DNA from: Streptomyces sp. NRRL F-5727
GTDB taxonomy: Bacteria; Actinomycetota; Actinomycetes; Streptomycetales; Streptomycetaceae
Assembly (NCBI RefSeq): GCF_000719555.1
Contig: NZ_JOGX01000041.1
Coordinates: forward strand, 1 to 55,635
Direction: 5' to 3'
DNA: 55,635 nucleotides
How positions within the stretch are numbered: position 1 is the stretch's first letter; each line of letters opens with the position of its first letter. A model generated the notes under the pieces. The model saw only the letters and a program-made list of their open reading frames with translations, was not told where the DNA came from and made no database searches. Made by a program: the position numbers and the translations under genes. Of the stretch, positions 17,594-27,917 are shown piece after piece.

Positions 17594-17609
17594 TGTGACG
17601 CAGGTCACG
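17594..17609. promoter_or_regulatory. CRP-like palindrome before the DUF1918 gene
   Basis: TGTGACGCAGGTCACG fits TGTGA-N6-TCACA with one mismatch and contains the perfect inverted repeat GTGAC/GTCAC. Read on the minus strand it overlaps a CACAAT -10-like hexamer (17592-17597), so a bound protein could block the DUF1918 promoter. Confidence 0.45.
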
Positions 17610-17629
17610 TCCGGGCGCCGCCTCCGGGC

Positions 17630-18586
17630 TCAGCTCTTCGCGCGCTGGGTCGCCGCGATGCAGACCAGTACGCCGGCCGCCGCGACCGGGGCGGCCAGCG
17701 GCAGCGACTCGCCGAGCAGGAAGACCGACCAGAACAGCGTCATCAGCGGCTGGGCGAGCTGGAGCTGGCTGGCGCGCGGGATGCCGATGGCGGCCATGCC
17801 CCGGTACCAGACGTACAGGCCGAAGAAGGTGGAGCCGGCGGCCACCCAGACCAGGCCGATCACGCCGTGGGCGGTGAGGTGCACCGGTTCGAGGGCGAGC
17901 GCCACCGCCGAGGCGGGGGCCATCAGGGGCAGGCAGAGCACCAGCGCCCAGCCGATCACCTGCCAGCCCGGCATCAGCCGGGCGAGCCGGCCGCCCTCCG
18001 TGTAGCCGGCGGCGCAGACCAGCAGCGCGCCGAAGAGGTAGAGGTCGCCCGCGGAGAGCGCGCCGCCGCTCTGCTGGACGGTGAAGGCGATCACGACGGC
18101 GGCGCCGGAGACGGCCGCGAGCCAGAAGGTGCGGGACGGGCGGCGGCCGGTCCGCACGGCGGCGAAGGCGGCCGTGGTGAGCGGCAGCAGGCCCACCACG
18201 ACGGCGGCGTGGGAGGTCGTCGAGGTCTGCAGGGCGAGCGTGGTCAGCAGCGGGAAGCCCACCACCACGCCGCCCGCGACCACCGCGAGCCCGGCCCGGT
18301 GGCGGCGCTCCGGCAGCGCCACCCGGCCGGCGAGCAGGAAGGCTCCGGCGATCAGCGCGGCGAGGGTGGAGCGGACGGCCACCAGCGACCACGGGCCGAA
18401 GCTCTCCAGGCCCCACACCGTCGACGGGAAGGTCAGCGAGAAGGAGACCACGCCGAGCAGGGCGAGCAGGGTGCCCTGGAGCGGGGCGGCCCCGGCGGCC
18501 GTCACCGTCGCCGTCGCGGGAGCGCTTCCGGCCGTCGCGTCGACCGCTATCGTCATCGGGGTAGTAGCGCTATTCTGTGCTCTCAT
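17630..18586 (-). CDS. EamA/DMT-family transporter
   Basis: The 318-residue integral membrane protein has about ten hydrophobic helices in two EamA-type halves (LLALLGVVSFSLTFPSTVWG, then LYLFGALLVCAAGYTEGG and VIGLVWVAAGSTFFGLYVWY). Drug/metabolite transporters of this type export amino acids or other small metabolites. It is head-to-head with a MocR-type regulator, whose PLP-binding fold suggests that the regulated and perhaps exported compound is an amine or amino acid. The start codon at 18586 overlaps the start codon of the divergent gene. The ATG at 18556 is an alternative, but neither has a Shine-Dalgarno, and a TACGCT hexamer 5 nt before 18586 supports leaderless initiation there. Confidence 0.9.
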   Translation of the reverse strand: MRAQNSATTPMTIAVDATAGSAPATATVTAAGAAPLQGTLLALLGVVSFSLTFPSTVWGLESFGPWSLVAVRSTLAALIAGAFLLAGRVALPERRHRAGLAVVAGGVVVGFPLLTTLALQTSTTSHAAVVVGLLPLTTAAFAAVRTGRRPSRTFWLAAVSGAAVVIAFTVQQSGGALSAGDLYLFGALLVCAAGYTEGGRLARLMPGWQVIGWALVLCLPLMAPASAVALALEPVHLTAHGVIGLVWVAAGSTFFGLYVWYRGMAAIGIPRASQLQLAQPLMTLFWSVFLLGESLPLAAPVAAAGVLVCIAATQRAKS

Positions 18587-18597
18587 GCATGAGCGTA
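18571..18597. promoter_or_regulatory. Overlapping divergent leaderless promoters and palindrome
   Basis: The perfect 12-bp palindrome CTCATGCATGAG (18582-18593) carries the start codons of both genes: ATG on the plus strand at 18585-18587 and on the minus strand at 18586-18584. A plus-strand -10 (TATTCT, 18571-18576) and a minus-strand -10 (TACGCT, complement of 18592-18597) each place a transcription start at or within 1-3 nt of the ATG. The palindrome is also a natural operator candidate for the MocR protein. Confidence 0.55.
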
Positions 18598-20018
18598 GCA
18601 GCGTGGCCGAACTGGCGAAATCCCTGAGGGCGGAGCTCGACCGCTACTCTCCAGGTGGAAAGCTGCCGTCGAGTCGGGCTCTGGTCGAGCGCTACCGGGT
18701 CTCCCCGGTGACCGTCACCCGCGCCCTCGCCCAGCTCGCCGCCGAAGGGCTCGTCGTCACCCGCCCCGGCGCCGGCGCCTTCCGGGCCGAGACCCGCGCC
18801 CCCGCCACCGCCGGCGACACCTCCTGGCAGGAGGTGACCCTCAGCGCCGACGCCGCCTCCGAACTCGTCCCGCGCGCCGTCGACGCCTCCGGCGTCCTCG
18901 TCACCCTCGCCGCGCCCCCGCCCGGCGTCATCGAGTTCAACGGCGGCTACCTCCACCCGTCCCTCCAGCCCGAGGGCGCCCTCTCCGCCGCCCTCGCCCG
19001 GGCCGGCCGCCGCCCCGGCGCCTGGGGCCGGCCGCCCACCGACGGCCTCACCGAGCTCCGCGAGTGGTTCGCCCGCGAGATCGGCGGCGGCGTCACCGGC
19101 GCCGAGATCCTCATCACCGCCGGCGGCCAGTCCGCCCTCACCACCGCCCTGCGCGCGCTCACCGCGCCCGGCACGCCCGTCCTCGTCGAGTCGCCCACCT
19201 ACCCCGGCATGCTCGCCGTCGCCCGCGCCTCCGGCCTGCGCCCGGTGCCCGTCCCCACCGACGCCGACGGCATCCGCCCCGACCACCTCGAAGCCGCCTT
19301 CCGCGCCACCGGCGCCCGGGTCCTGGTCTGCCAGCCGCTCTTCCAGAACCCCACCGGCGCCCTCCTCCCGCCGGACCGGCGCCGCGAGGTCGTCCGCATC
19401 GCCCGCGCCGCCGGCGCCTTCGTCGTCGAGGACGACTTCGCCCGCCGGCTCGTCCACGAGGACGCCGGACCCGTCCCGCCGCCGCTCGCCGCCGACGACC
19501 CCGACGGCGTCGTCGTCCACGTCTGCTCCCTCACCAAGATCACCTCGGCGAGCCTCCGCGTCGGCGCCCTCGCCGCCCGCGGCCCCGTCCTCGAACGGCT
19601 CCGCGCCATCCAGGTCGTCGACAGCTTCTTCGTCCCCCGCCCGCTCCAGGAGGCCGCCCTCGAACTCGTCGGCTCCCCGGCCTGGCCCCGCCACCTGCGG
19701 ACCGTCTCCCAGGAGCTGAAGGCCCGCCGCGACGCCCTCACCGCCGCCGTCGCCGTCCGCCTCCCCGAACTCGCCCTGCCCCACGTGCCCTCCGGCGGCT
19801 ACCACCTCTGGCTCCGCCTCCCCGACACCCTCCCCGAGTCCACCCTCCTCGCCGCCGCCCTCCGCGCCGGCGTCACCGCCGCCCCCGGCCGGCCCTACTT
19901 CTGCGCCGAACCCCCGGCCGGCCACATCCGGCTGAGTTTCGCGGGTGTCGCCGGGCCCACGGAGATCGCCGAGGGCGTCCGCAGGCTCAGGACGGCCATG
20001 GACGAACTCCTTCCGTGA
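18585..20018 (+). CDS. MocR-type regulator (GntR HTH fused to aminotransferase fold)
   Basis: The 477-residue protein has an N-terminal GntR winged helix (LPSSRALVERYRVSPVTVTR, about residues 27-47) joined to a fold-type I aminotransferase-like domain. The PLP-binding lysine is in HVCSLTKITSASLRVG, and FQNPTGALL and VVEDDFARRLV are typical core motifs. MocR proteins use PLP, or its adduct with an amine, as effector rather than catalysing transamination. The divergent DMT transporter is the likely target. The ATG at 18585 is supported by a -10 at 18571; a GTG at 18603 is an alternative start. Confidence 0.9.
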   Translation: MHERSSVAELAKSLRAELDRYSPGGKLPSSRALVERYRVSPVTVTRALAQLAAEGLVVTRPGAGAFRAETRAPATAGDTSWQEVTLSADAASELVPRAVDASGVLVTLAAPPPGVIEFNGGYLHPSLQPEGALSAALARAGRRPGAWGRPPTDGLTELREWFAREIGGGVTGAEILITAGGQSALTTALRALTAPGTPVLVESPTYPGMLAVARASGLRPVPVPTDADGIRPDHLEAAFRATGARVLVCQPLFQNPTGALLPPDRRREVVRIARAAGAFVVEDDFARRLVHEDAGPVPPPLAADDPDGVVVHVCSLTKITSASLRVGALAARGPVLERLRAIQVVDSFFVPRPLQEAALELVGSPAWPRHLRTVSQELKARRDALTAAVAVRLPELALPHVPSGGYHLWLRLPDTLPESTLLAAALRAGVTAAPGRPYFCAEPPAGHIRLSFAGVAGPTEIAEGVRRLRTAMDELLP

Positions 20019-20078
20019 CCCCCGGCGGCCCGGGCCGGCGCGCGCGAACCCCGCGCCGGCCCGGAAAACCCGCCTGAC

Positions 20079-20102
20079 ACGTGCCCGGGGCTTTGGCATC
20101 CT
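20079..20102 (+). promoter_or_regulatory. Probable leaderless promoter of the GNAT gene
   Basis: CTGACA (20074-20079) and CATCCT (20097-20102) are separated by 17 nt, and the ATG follows 6 nt after the -10. Transcription would start at or near the ATG, consistent with the absence of a Shine-Dalgarno. Confidence 0.45.
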
Positions 20103-20108
20103 CCGGCC

Positions 20109-20552
20109 ATGAACGACACCACCGCCGCCCCCCTCCACGGGACGTACGAGATCTCGGCCGACCCCGCCCGGCTGGACGCCGCCCGCGTCCACCACTGGCT
20201 CTCCACCGACGCCTACTGGGCCCTCGGCCGCACCCGGGAGAAGCAGGACAGCGCCATCGCGGGCTCGCTCAACTTCGGCGCCTACCACCGCGACACCGGC
20301 GAGATCGCCGCCTACGCGCGCGTGGTCACCGATCACGCCACCTTCGCCTGGCTCTGCGACGTCTACGTCGACCGCCCGGCCCGCGGCACCGGCCTCGGCA
20401 CCGCCCTCGTCACCGCCGTCCGCGACCACCTGCAGCCGTACGGGCTCCGCCGGATCATGCTCGCCACCGCCGACGCCCACGGCGTCTACGAGAAGGTCGG
20501 ATTCACGCCACTGCGGAATCCGGACAAGTGGATGGCTCTCGGACAGGACTGA
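20109..20552 (+). CDS. GNAT-family N-acetyltransferase
   Basis: The 147-residue protein has the GNAT acetyl-CoA site in RPARGTGLGTALVTAVRDHL and the final beta-alpha element YEKVGFTPLRNPDKWM. The N-terminal HHWLSTDAYWALGRTREKQD is typical of a small GNAT subgroup found beside amino-acid related genes. Substrate is unknown. It is on the same strand as the MocR gene, 90 nt downstream, but seems to have its own promoter. Confidence 0.88.
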   Translation: MNDTTAAPLHGTYEISADPARLDAARVHHWLSTDAYWALGRTREKQDSAIAGSLNFGAYHRDTGEIAAYARVVTDHATFAWLCDVYVDRPARGTGLGTALVTAVRDHLQPYGLRRIMLATADAHGVYEKVGFTPLRNPDKWMALGQD

Positions 20553-20584
20553 ACCGGGGCCTCCCGGTCCCCCCGCCGCGCCCC

Positions 20585-20613
20585 TTGACCCGCGGCCCCA
20601 CCGGCCTCACGAT
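20585..20613 (+). promoter_or_regulatory. Probable leaderless promoter of the phosphatase-like gene
   Basis: TTGACC (20585-20590) and CACGAT (20608-20613) are 17 nt apart, and the ATG at 20621 lies 7 nt after the -10. Confidence 0.45.
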
Positions 20614-20620
20614 CGCGGCC

Positions 20621-21214
20621 ATGGGTCTTCGGGTCACGCTGGTCGCGGCGGCGCGCAGCTCCTCCCTGCTCGCCGAACGCTTCGACGACGACCGGCCGCT
20701 CGACCAGGCCGGATGGTACGAGGTACAGCACGCCGCGCCCGCGCTCCTCCCGCTCGGCGCCGCCGAACTCCGCTACTGCTCACCGACGCTCCGCAGCCGC
20801 GCCACCGGCACCGCCCTCGGCTACGCCCCGCTCGCCCAGCCCGCCCTCCGCGACTGCGACATGGGCCGCTGGCGCGGCCTCACCCTCGCCGAGGTCGCCG
20901 CCCTCGAACCGGCCGCCGTCGACGCCTGGCTCGCCGACGCCCGCTCCGCCCCGCACGGCGGCGAACCCCTCCTCGCCTTCATCTCCCGCATCGGCGGCTG
21001 GCTCGACACCCGCCCCGACGGCGACCCCGCCGGCGGCGACGTCACCGTCGTCGCCGTCGCCGAGCCCTCCGTCGTCCGCGCCGCCCTCGTCTACGCCCTC
21101 CGGGCCGCCCCCGCCACCTACTGGAGCGTCGACGTCCGCCCCCTCTCCACCGTCACCCTCATCGGCCGCCCCGGCGCCTGGCACCTCCACCTGGACGCCC
21201 CCGCCCTCCGCTGA
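20621..21214 (+). CDS. Histidine phosphatase-fold protein lacking the RHG motif
   Basis: The 197-residue protein aligns by pattern with the phosphoglycerate mutase/histidine phosphatase superfamily: LRYCSPTLRSRATGTALG corresponds to the second-arginine region, and LRDCDMGRWRGLTLAEVAAL to the acidic segment. The first strand, however, reads RVTLVAAARSSSLLAERFDD, where active enzymes have RHG with the phosphorylated His. The key His is therefore absent. Similar degenerate proteins are, as I recall, found next to cobalt transporter genes cbtAB in Streptomyces; none are here. A binding or non-catalytic role is more likely than phosphatase activity. Confidence 0.72.
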   Translation: MGLRVTLVAAARSSSLLAERFDDDRPLDQAGWYEVQHAAPALLPLGAAELRYCSPTLRSRATGTALGYAPLAQPALRDCDMGRWRGLTLAEVAALEPAAVDAWLADARSAPHGGEPLLAFISRIGGWLDTRPDGDPAGGDVTVVAVAEPSVVRAALVYALRAAPATYWSVDVRPLSTVTLIGRPGAWHLHLDAPALR

Positions 21215-21272
21215 ACCGCCGCACCCGAGGCGGGCGGCCCGGCCGGGACGGACCGGCTAGCCTGGGGGCACG

Positions 21273-22433
21273 ATGAACCGTTTGACCACGTCATGGGGCG
21301 ACGTCACGCTCACCCGCCACCCCGAGGACCCGCGCGATCCGCTGCGCGCCTGGGACGCGGCCGACGAGTACCTGCTGAACCACCTGGCCGAGACCGGTAC
21401 CGGCCTCTCCGGCACCGTCGCCGTCCTCGGCGACCGCTGGGGCGCCCTCGTCACCGCGCTCCACGCCGCCGGGGCCGGGGAACTCGTCCAGATCTCCGAC
21501 TCGTACCTCGGCCGCGAGGCCACCCGCGCCAACCTCGCCCGGGCCGGCGCCGCCCCGGACGCCGTCCGGCTCCTCACCACCCAGGACCCGCCGCCCGAAC
21601 GGATCGACGTCCTCCTCGTCCGCGTCCCCAAGAGCCTCGCGCTCCTGGAGGACCAGCTGCACCGGCTCGCCCCCGCCGTCCACGCGGAGACGGTGATCGT
21701 CGGAACCGGCATGGTCAAGGAGATCCACACCTCCACCCTGACCCTCTTCGAGCGGATCCTCGGCCCCACCCGCACCTCGCTCGCGGTGAAGAAGGCCCGG
21801 CTGATCCACACCACCCCCGACCCGGCCGCCGCGCCCGGGCCGAACCCCTGGCCGTACCGGTACGCCCTCCCGGCCGACACCCCCGCGCCGGGGCTCGCCG
21901 GCCGCACGGTCGTCAACCAGGCGGGCGTCTTCTGCGCCGACCGCCTCGACATCGGCACCCGCTTCCTCCTCGGCCACCTGCCGCACGGCCTCGGCCACGC
22001 GCGCGTGGCGGACCTCGGCTGCGGCAACGGCGTCGTCGGTCTCGCGGTGGCCCTCGCCGAGCCCGACGCCGAACTGCTCTTCACCGACGAGTCGTACCAG
22101 GCCGTCGCCTCCGCCGAGGAGAACTTCCGCACCCACGCGGGCGAGGGCCGCAAGGCGGAGTTCGCCGTCGGCGACGGCCTCGCGGACGTCCCCGCCGGCT
22201 CCCTCGACCTCGTCCTCAACAACCCGCCCTTCCACAGCCACCAGGCCACCACCGACCGCACCGCCCGCCGGATGTTCGCCGACGCCCGGCGCGCGCTCCG
22301 GCCCGGCGGCGAACTGTGGGTCGTGGGCAACCGCCACCTCGGCTACCACGTCACCCTCCGCCGCATCTTCGGCAACAGCGAACTGGTCGCGAGCGACCCG
22401 AAGTTCGTGGTCCTGCGCGCGGTCAGTCGCTGA
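21273..22433 (+). CDS. RlmG/RsmC-like class I rRNA guanine-N2 methyltransferase
   Basis: The 386-residue protein has the two-domain layout of RsmC/RlmG enzymes. A non-catalytic N-terminal methyltransferase-like domain begins with PRDPLRAWDAADEYLLNHL. The catalytic C-terminal domain has the SAM-binding motif VADLGCGNGVVGLAVA and the N6/N2-type active-site motif LNNPPFHSHQA. AWDAADEYLL is a strong RlmG-type mark, so 23S rRNA m2G is the best guess. The ATG lies 9 nt after a TAGCCT -10-like hexamer (21258-21263). Confidence 0.88.
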   Translation: MNRLTTSWGDVTLTRHPEDPRDPLRAWDAADEYLLNHLAETGTGLSGTVAVLGDRWGALVTALHAAGAGELVQISDSYLGREATRANLARAGAAPDAVRLLTTQDPPPERIDVLLVRVPKSLALLEDQLHRLAPAVHAETVIVGTGMVKEIHTSTLTLFERILGPTRTSLAVKKARLIHTTPDPAAAPGPNPWPYRYALPADTPAPGLAGRTVVNQAGVFCADRLDIGTRFLLGHLPHGLGHARVADLGCGNGVVGLAVALAEPDAELLFTDESYQAVASAEENFRTHAGEGRKAEFAVGDGLADVPAGSLDLVLNNPPFHSHQATTDRTARRMFADARRALRPGGELWVVGNRHLGYHVTLRRIFGNSELVASDPKFVVLRAVSR

Positions 22434-22451
22434 CCGGACCGGCGGCGCCCC

Positions 22452-23306
22452 TCACGTGTCCGGGAAGACCAGGTCCAGGGTGCGGAGGCGGTCCGCGTCC
22501 GTCGTGATGTCGAGGCTGACGATCCGGTCGCGGCGGAAACCGAACGCCACCGCCGCGACCGGGCCTCCGGCCGCGAACGCCACCACCCCGACCGCGCCGT
22601 CGACCAGCGCGGGCCGGACCGCGTCACCCGGCCGGGCCGACAGGGCCGCCGAGGCCGCCAGGGCCACCGCCCCGGCCCCGTGCACCGGCCCCCGCTCCGC
22701 GTAGGCGACGGCCTCCGGGTCGAGCAGCCCGGCCAGCGCGACGGCGTCACGCGCGCGTGCCGCGGCCAGGAAGGCGTCCACCAGCGCCCGCCGCCGCCCC
22801 GGAGCACCCCCGTCCCCCGCCGGGCCGCCGCCCCGCAGCCGCTCCCGGGCCCGCCGCGCCCGCCGGGCGGCGTCGGCGGCGGACCCGCCCATGACCCGGG
22901 CGGTCTCCCCGGAGGCCAGCCCGAAGACGTCGTGCAGGAGATACGCGAGCCGCTGACGGGCGCCGAGCCGGTCCAGTACGGCGAGGAAGCCCATCAGCAC
23001 GGTCTCGTCCAGGCCGTCCGGAACCGGTTCCGGGCCCGACCGGTGGTTCCCCGCCGCCCCGCGCACGTGCCCGCCCGTGTGCGCCTGCCCGCCCGCGTCG
23101 AGGCACGCGCGGGCGACGAGGGCCGTCAGGCAGAGCCGTGCCACCGCCGGGGCGTCCGCCCCGAGGCCGGCCCGGACCCGGCCGAGGACGGCCTCCGCCT
23201 CCCGTTCCGCCCCCGCGCCCAGGAGCCGCAGGGCCACGCCCCGCAGCCGCTCCTCGTCGGCGTCGAACCACGCGCCCAGCGCGGTCACCACAGCGTCGTC
23301 GTGCAT
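22452..23306 (-). CDS. ECF-like sigma factor with SnoaL-like C-terminal domain
   Basis: The 284-residue protein has a degenerate sigma-2 region, a sigma-4 type HTH (YLLHDVFGLASGETARVMGGS ... RRARRARERL in two parts) and a C-terminal 110-residue domain (ALVDAFLAAARARDAVALAG) like the SnoaL/NTF2 fold seen in SigJ/ECF41-type factors. In that group the C-terminal domain modulates activity in place of a separate anti-sigma factor. The sequence is unusually Ala/Gly/Arg-rich and region 2 is hard to see, so promoter recognition is uncertain. It is convergent with the methyltransferase gene, leaving 18 nt between stops. Confidence 0.75.
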   Translation of the reverse strand: MHDDAVVTALGAWFDADEERLRGVALRLLGAGAEREAEAVLGRVRAGLGADAPAVARLCLTALVARACLDAGGQAHTGGHVRGAAGNHRSGPEPVPDGLDETVLMGFLAVLDRLGARQRLAYLLHDVFGLASGETARVMGGSAADAARRARRARERLRGGGPAGDGGAPGRRRALVDAFLAAARARDAVALAGLLDPEAVAYAERGPVHGAGAVALAASAALSARPGDAVRPALVDGAVGVVAFAAGGPVAAVAFGFRRDRIVSLDITTDADRLRTLDLVFPDT

Positions 23307-23649
23307 GGGGCACTCACTTCCCGTCAGGTTCCGTCACCGGATTGACGGTCCGGCGGCGGCCGTTGTGACGCGGGGCTCGACGAGACGCCGGAGCCGGTCG
23401 TGCGCCTGGGTCACCCCCCCGGAGGACTTCCGGGCCGCGGGGCCCTGCCCGCCGTTCCCGGCTCCGCGAGGAGGAGACAGACGGCCGCCCGACGCGGTGG
23501 CCCACCACGTCCGCGGCGGCCGCCGGCTCGCCCGCCACCCGGCAGGGCCGGGGCGGAAAGGCGTCGGTGCCGCTGTCGTCCGTGACGAGCACGGCCGTCC
23601 CGACACCGAGCAGCCCCCAGCCGTACTCGGCGAGGGCCGCGACCGGCCG
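23307..23649. other. 343-bp gap with possible small-gene remnant
   Basis: No confident gene is seen. On the minus strand, the frame of the upstream MarR-like gene (23650-24117) stays open after its TGA and reads RPVAALAEYGWGLLGVG and onward (TAVLVTDDSGTDAFPP), which looks more protein-like than random sequence. A GTG at 23592 would give a 92-residue product without a recognisable domain. It may be an old C-terminal extension, a decayed gene or a small unknown gene. Confidence 0.3.
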
Positions 23650-24117
23650 TCACTTCTCCGTCGCGCGCTCCAGCGCCGCCAGCTCCCGGTCCGCGCGCTC
23701 GGTGACGAGGGCGAGGACGCGGCCGGCGGCCGCCAGGTCGTCGGCCGGGATGTCGCTCCAGACGCGGGCGGAGAGGGGCGCCGCCTCGGCGGCGACGGTG
23801 GCGAGCAGGTCGCGGCCGGCGTCCGTGGGCAGGAGGTGGGGGCCGTCGGCGACGAGCAGGGCCTTGGCCCGCAGGGTGTCGAGGGCGGCGCGGGCGTCGG
23901 CCGGGTCGCCCTTGACGCTCGCGCGGATCCGGGCGACGAGCTCGTCCGGGGTCGGCGGGGTGTCGGCGGTGACCGCCGCGCGCAGCGCGATCTGCTGCAG
24001 GAACGTGACGCCGTGCCGGCCCAGGACGTGCTCCAGGACGCCGCGGGCCGCGTAGTGGGCCAGGCCGAGCATGCGGGCGTCGGCGGCGGGCGCGGTGGTG
24101 GGCGTGGTCGTGGTCAT
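23650..24117 (-). CDS. MarR-like winged-helix protein
   Basis: The 155-residue protein resembles MarR-type winged-helix regulators: LEHVLGRHGVTFLQQIALRA is the helix-turn entry, and ADGPHLLPTDAGRDLLATVA is the wing and following helix. The recognition helix is less clear than in its neighbour. It overlaps the upstream marR gene by 4 nt (ATGA), so the two regulators are co-translated, and perhaps act together as a hetero-oligomer. No enzyme or transporter gene accompanies them. Confidence 0.72.
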   Translation of the reverse strand: MTTTTPTTAPAADARMLGLAHYAARGVLEHVLGRHGVTFLQQIALRAAVTADTPPTPDELVARIRASVKGDPADARAALDTLRAKALLVADGPHLLPTDAGRDLLATVAAEAAPLSARVWSDIPADDLAAAGRVLALVTERADRELAALERATEK

Positions 24118-24635
24118 GGTGTTGCCCCCTGAGTGGTCTCGTCGGTGGTTGTGCCGGTCTGTTCTCGTACGGAGGGTGCGGAGGGATCGAGGGACACGTC
24201 GAGCAGGGCTGTCAGCTCCGCGGTGAACGCGCGGGTCCGCTCCGCGTCGAGGCCGCCCAGCGGTTCCAGGAGCCGCTGGAGCAGGTCCTGCACCACGGCG
24301 ATCGCCCGCCGGGTGACGGTCCGCCCCTCCTCGGTGAGGGAGAGCTGCACGGCGCGCGGGTCGCGGGGGTCCCGTTCGCGCTCGATCAGCCCGGCCGCCT
24401 CCAGGGAGCGGGCGAGCTTGGAGACGTACAGCGCCTCCATCCCGGTGTGGTCGGCGAGCCGCCGCTGGCTGGGCCGCTCTCCGGCGCGCTGCATGCCGTG
24501 CAGCGACGCGACCAGCGAGTACTGCGCGTGGGTGAGGCCCAGCGGGGCCAGCGCGCGGTCGACCGCGACCCGCCACTTGTTGGCGAGCCGCCACACCAGA
24601 AAGCCGGGCGTGGGGCCCGGGGATCCCTTGCTCAT
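24114..24635 (-). CDS. MarR-family transcriptional regulator
   Basis: The 173-residue protein is a clear MarR: LTHAQYSLVASLHGM (helix 2-3), PSQRRLADHTGMEALYVSKL (helix-turn-helix), LEAAGLIERERDPRDPRAVQ (wing with the conserved DxRD element) and LTEEGRTVTRRAI. MarR proteins bind as dimers and are released by small ligands. Two 11-bp direct repeats just upstream (24649-24674) look like its own operator. It is the first gene of a two-gene operon with a second MarR-like gene. Confidence 0.9.
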   Translation of the reverse strand: MSKGSPGPTPGFLVWRLANKWRVAVDRALAPLGLTHAQYSLVASLHGMQRAGERPSQRRLADHTGMEALYVSKLARSLEAAGLIERERDPRDPRAVQLSLTEEGRTVTRRAIAVVQDLLQRLLEPLGGLDAERTRAFTAELTALLDVSLDPSAPSVREQTGTTTDETTQGATP

Positions 24636-24648
24636 GACGGATACGGTA

Positions 24649-24674
24649 CATGGCTACTATGTCCATGGCTACTA
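24649..24674. promoter_or_regulatory. Direct-repeat operator before marR
   Basis: CATGGCTACTA occurs twice, at 24649-24659 and 24664-24674, with a 15-bp period. It lies 14-39 nt upstream of the marR start, where the promoter must be, and is AT-rich compared with its surroundings. Confidence 0.55.
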
Positions 24675-24742
24675 AATTCCGGCACCGGTCGAGACGGTCT
24701 GCGGGTGCGACCCACCCCGCCCCCCGGCACCCTGGGGAGTGA

Positions 24743-27011
<2,269 letters not shown>

Positions 27012-27015
<4 letters not shown>

Positions 27016-27917
27016 CCAACGCCACGCGGAAGCACACCGCCCTCCCGAAGGCCCAGACGTTGATCGAGGCCCTGCCCTGGCTCACCCGCCACCACGGCAA
27101 GACCGTCGTCATCAAGTTCGGCGGCAACGCCATGATCGACGACGAGCTGAAGGCGGCCTTCGCCCAGGACGTCGTCTTCCTGCGCCACGCCGGCCTCAAG
27201 CCGGTCGTCGTGCACGGCGGCGGCCCGCAGATCAGCGCCGCCCTCGACCGGCACGGCATCGTCAGCGAGTTCAAGGCGGGCCTGCGGGTCACCACCGAGG
27301 ACGCCATGGACGTCGTACGGATGGTGCTCGCCGGCCAGGTCCAGCGCGAGCTCGTCGGGCTGCTCAACCAGCACGGCCCGCTCGCCGTCGGCCTCACCGG
27401 CGAGGACGCCCACACCATCACCGCCACCAGGCACCTGCCGGAGATCGACGGCGAACGGATCGACATCGGCCGCGTCGGCGAGATCACCGCCATCGACACC
27501 GGCGCCATCCAGGCGCTCCTGGAGGACGGCCGCATCCCGGTCGTCTCCTCCATCGCACGCTCCCAGGACGACGGACATGTCTACAACGTCAATGCTGATA
27601 CGGCGGCTGCGGCACTCGCTGCGGCGCTGGGCGCCGAGACCCTGATGGTCCTGACCGACGTCGAGGGCCTCTACGAGGACTGGCCGAACAGCGACGAGGT
27701 CATCAGCCGGCTCACCGCGAGCCAGCTGGAGAAGCTGCTGCCCGAGCTCTCCAGCGGCATGGTCCCCAAGATGGAGGGCTGCCTGCACGCCGTCCGCAAC
27801 GGCGTCACCACCGCCCGCGTCATCGACGGGCGCGTCCAGCACTCCATCCTGCTGGAGATCTTCACCGACGAGGGCATCGGCACGATGGTCGTGCCGGACG
27901 CAGAGGGGGAAGCATGA
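27012..27917 (+). CDS. argB: Acetylglutamate kinase
   Basis: ArgB phosphorylates N-acetylglutamate with ATP, usually the arginine-feedback-inhibited step. The 301-residue protein is an amino-acid kinase with [12 protein letters not shown] (phosphate-binding), [18 protein letters not shown] (substrate loop), [19 protein letters not shown] and [12 protein letters not shown]. An N-terminal helix ([20 protein letters not shown]) precedes the kinase fold, as in the arginine-sensitive hexameric enzymes, so feedback inhibition is likely. It overlaps both neighbours by ATGA. Confidence 0.97.
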
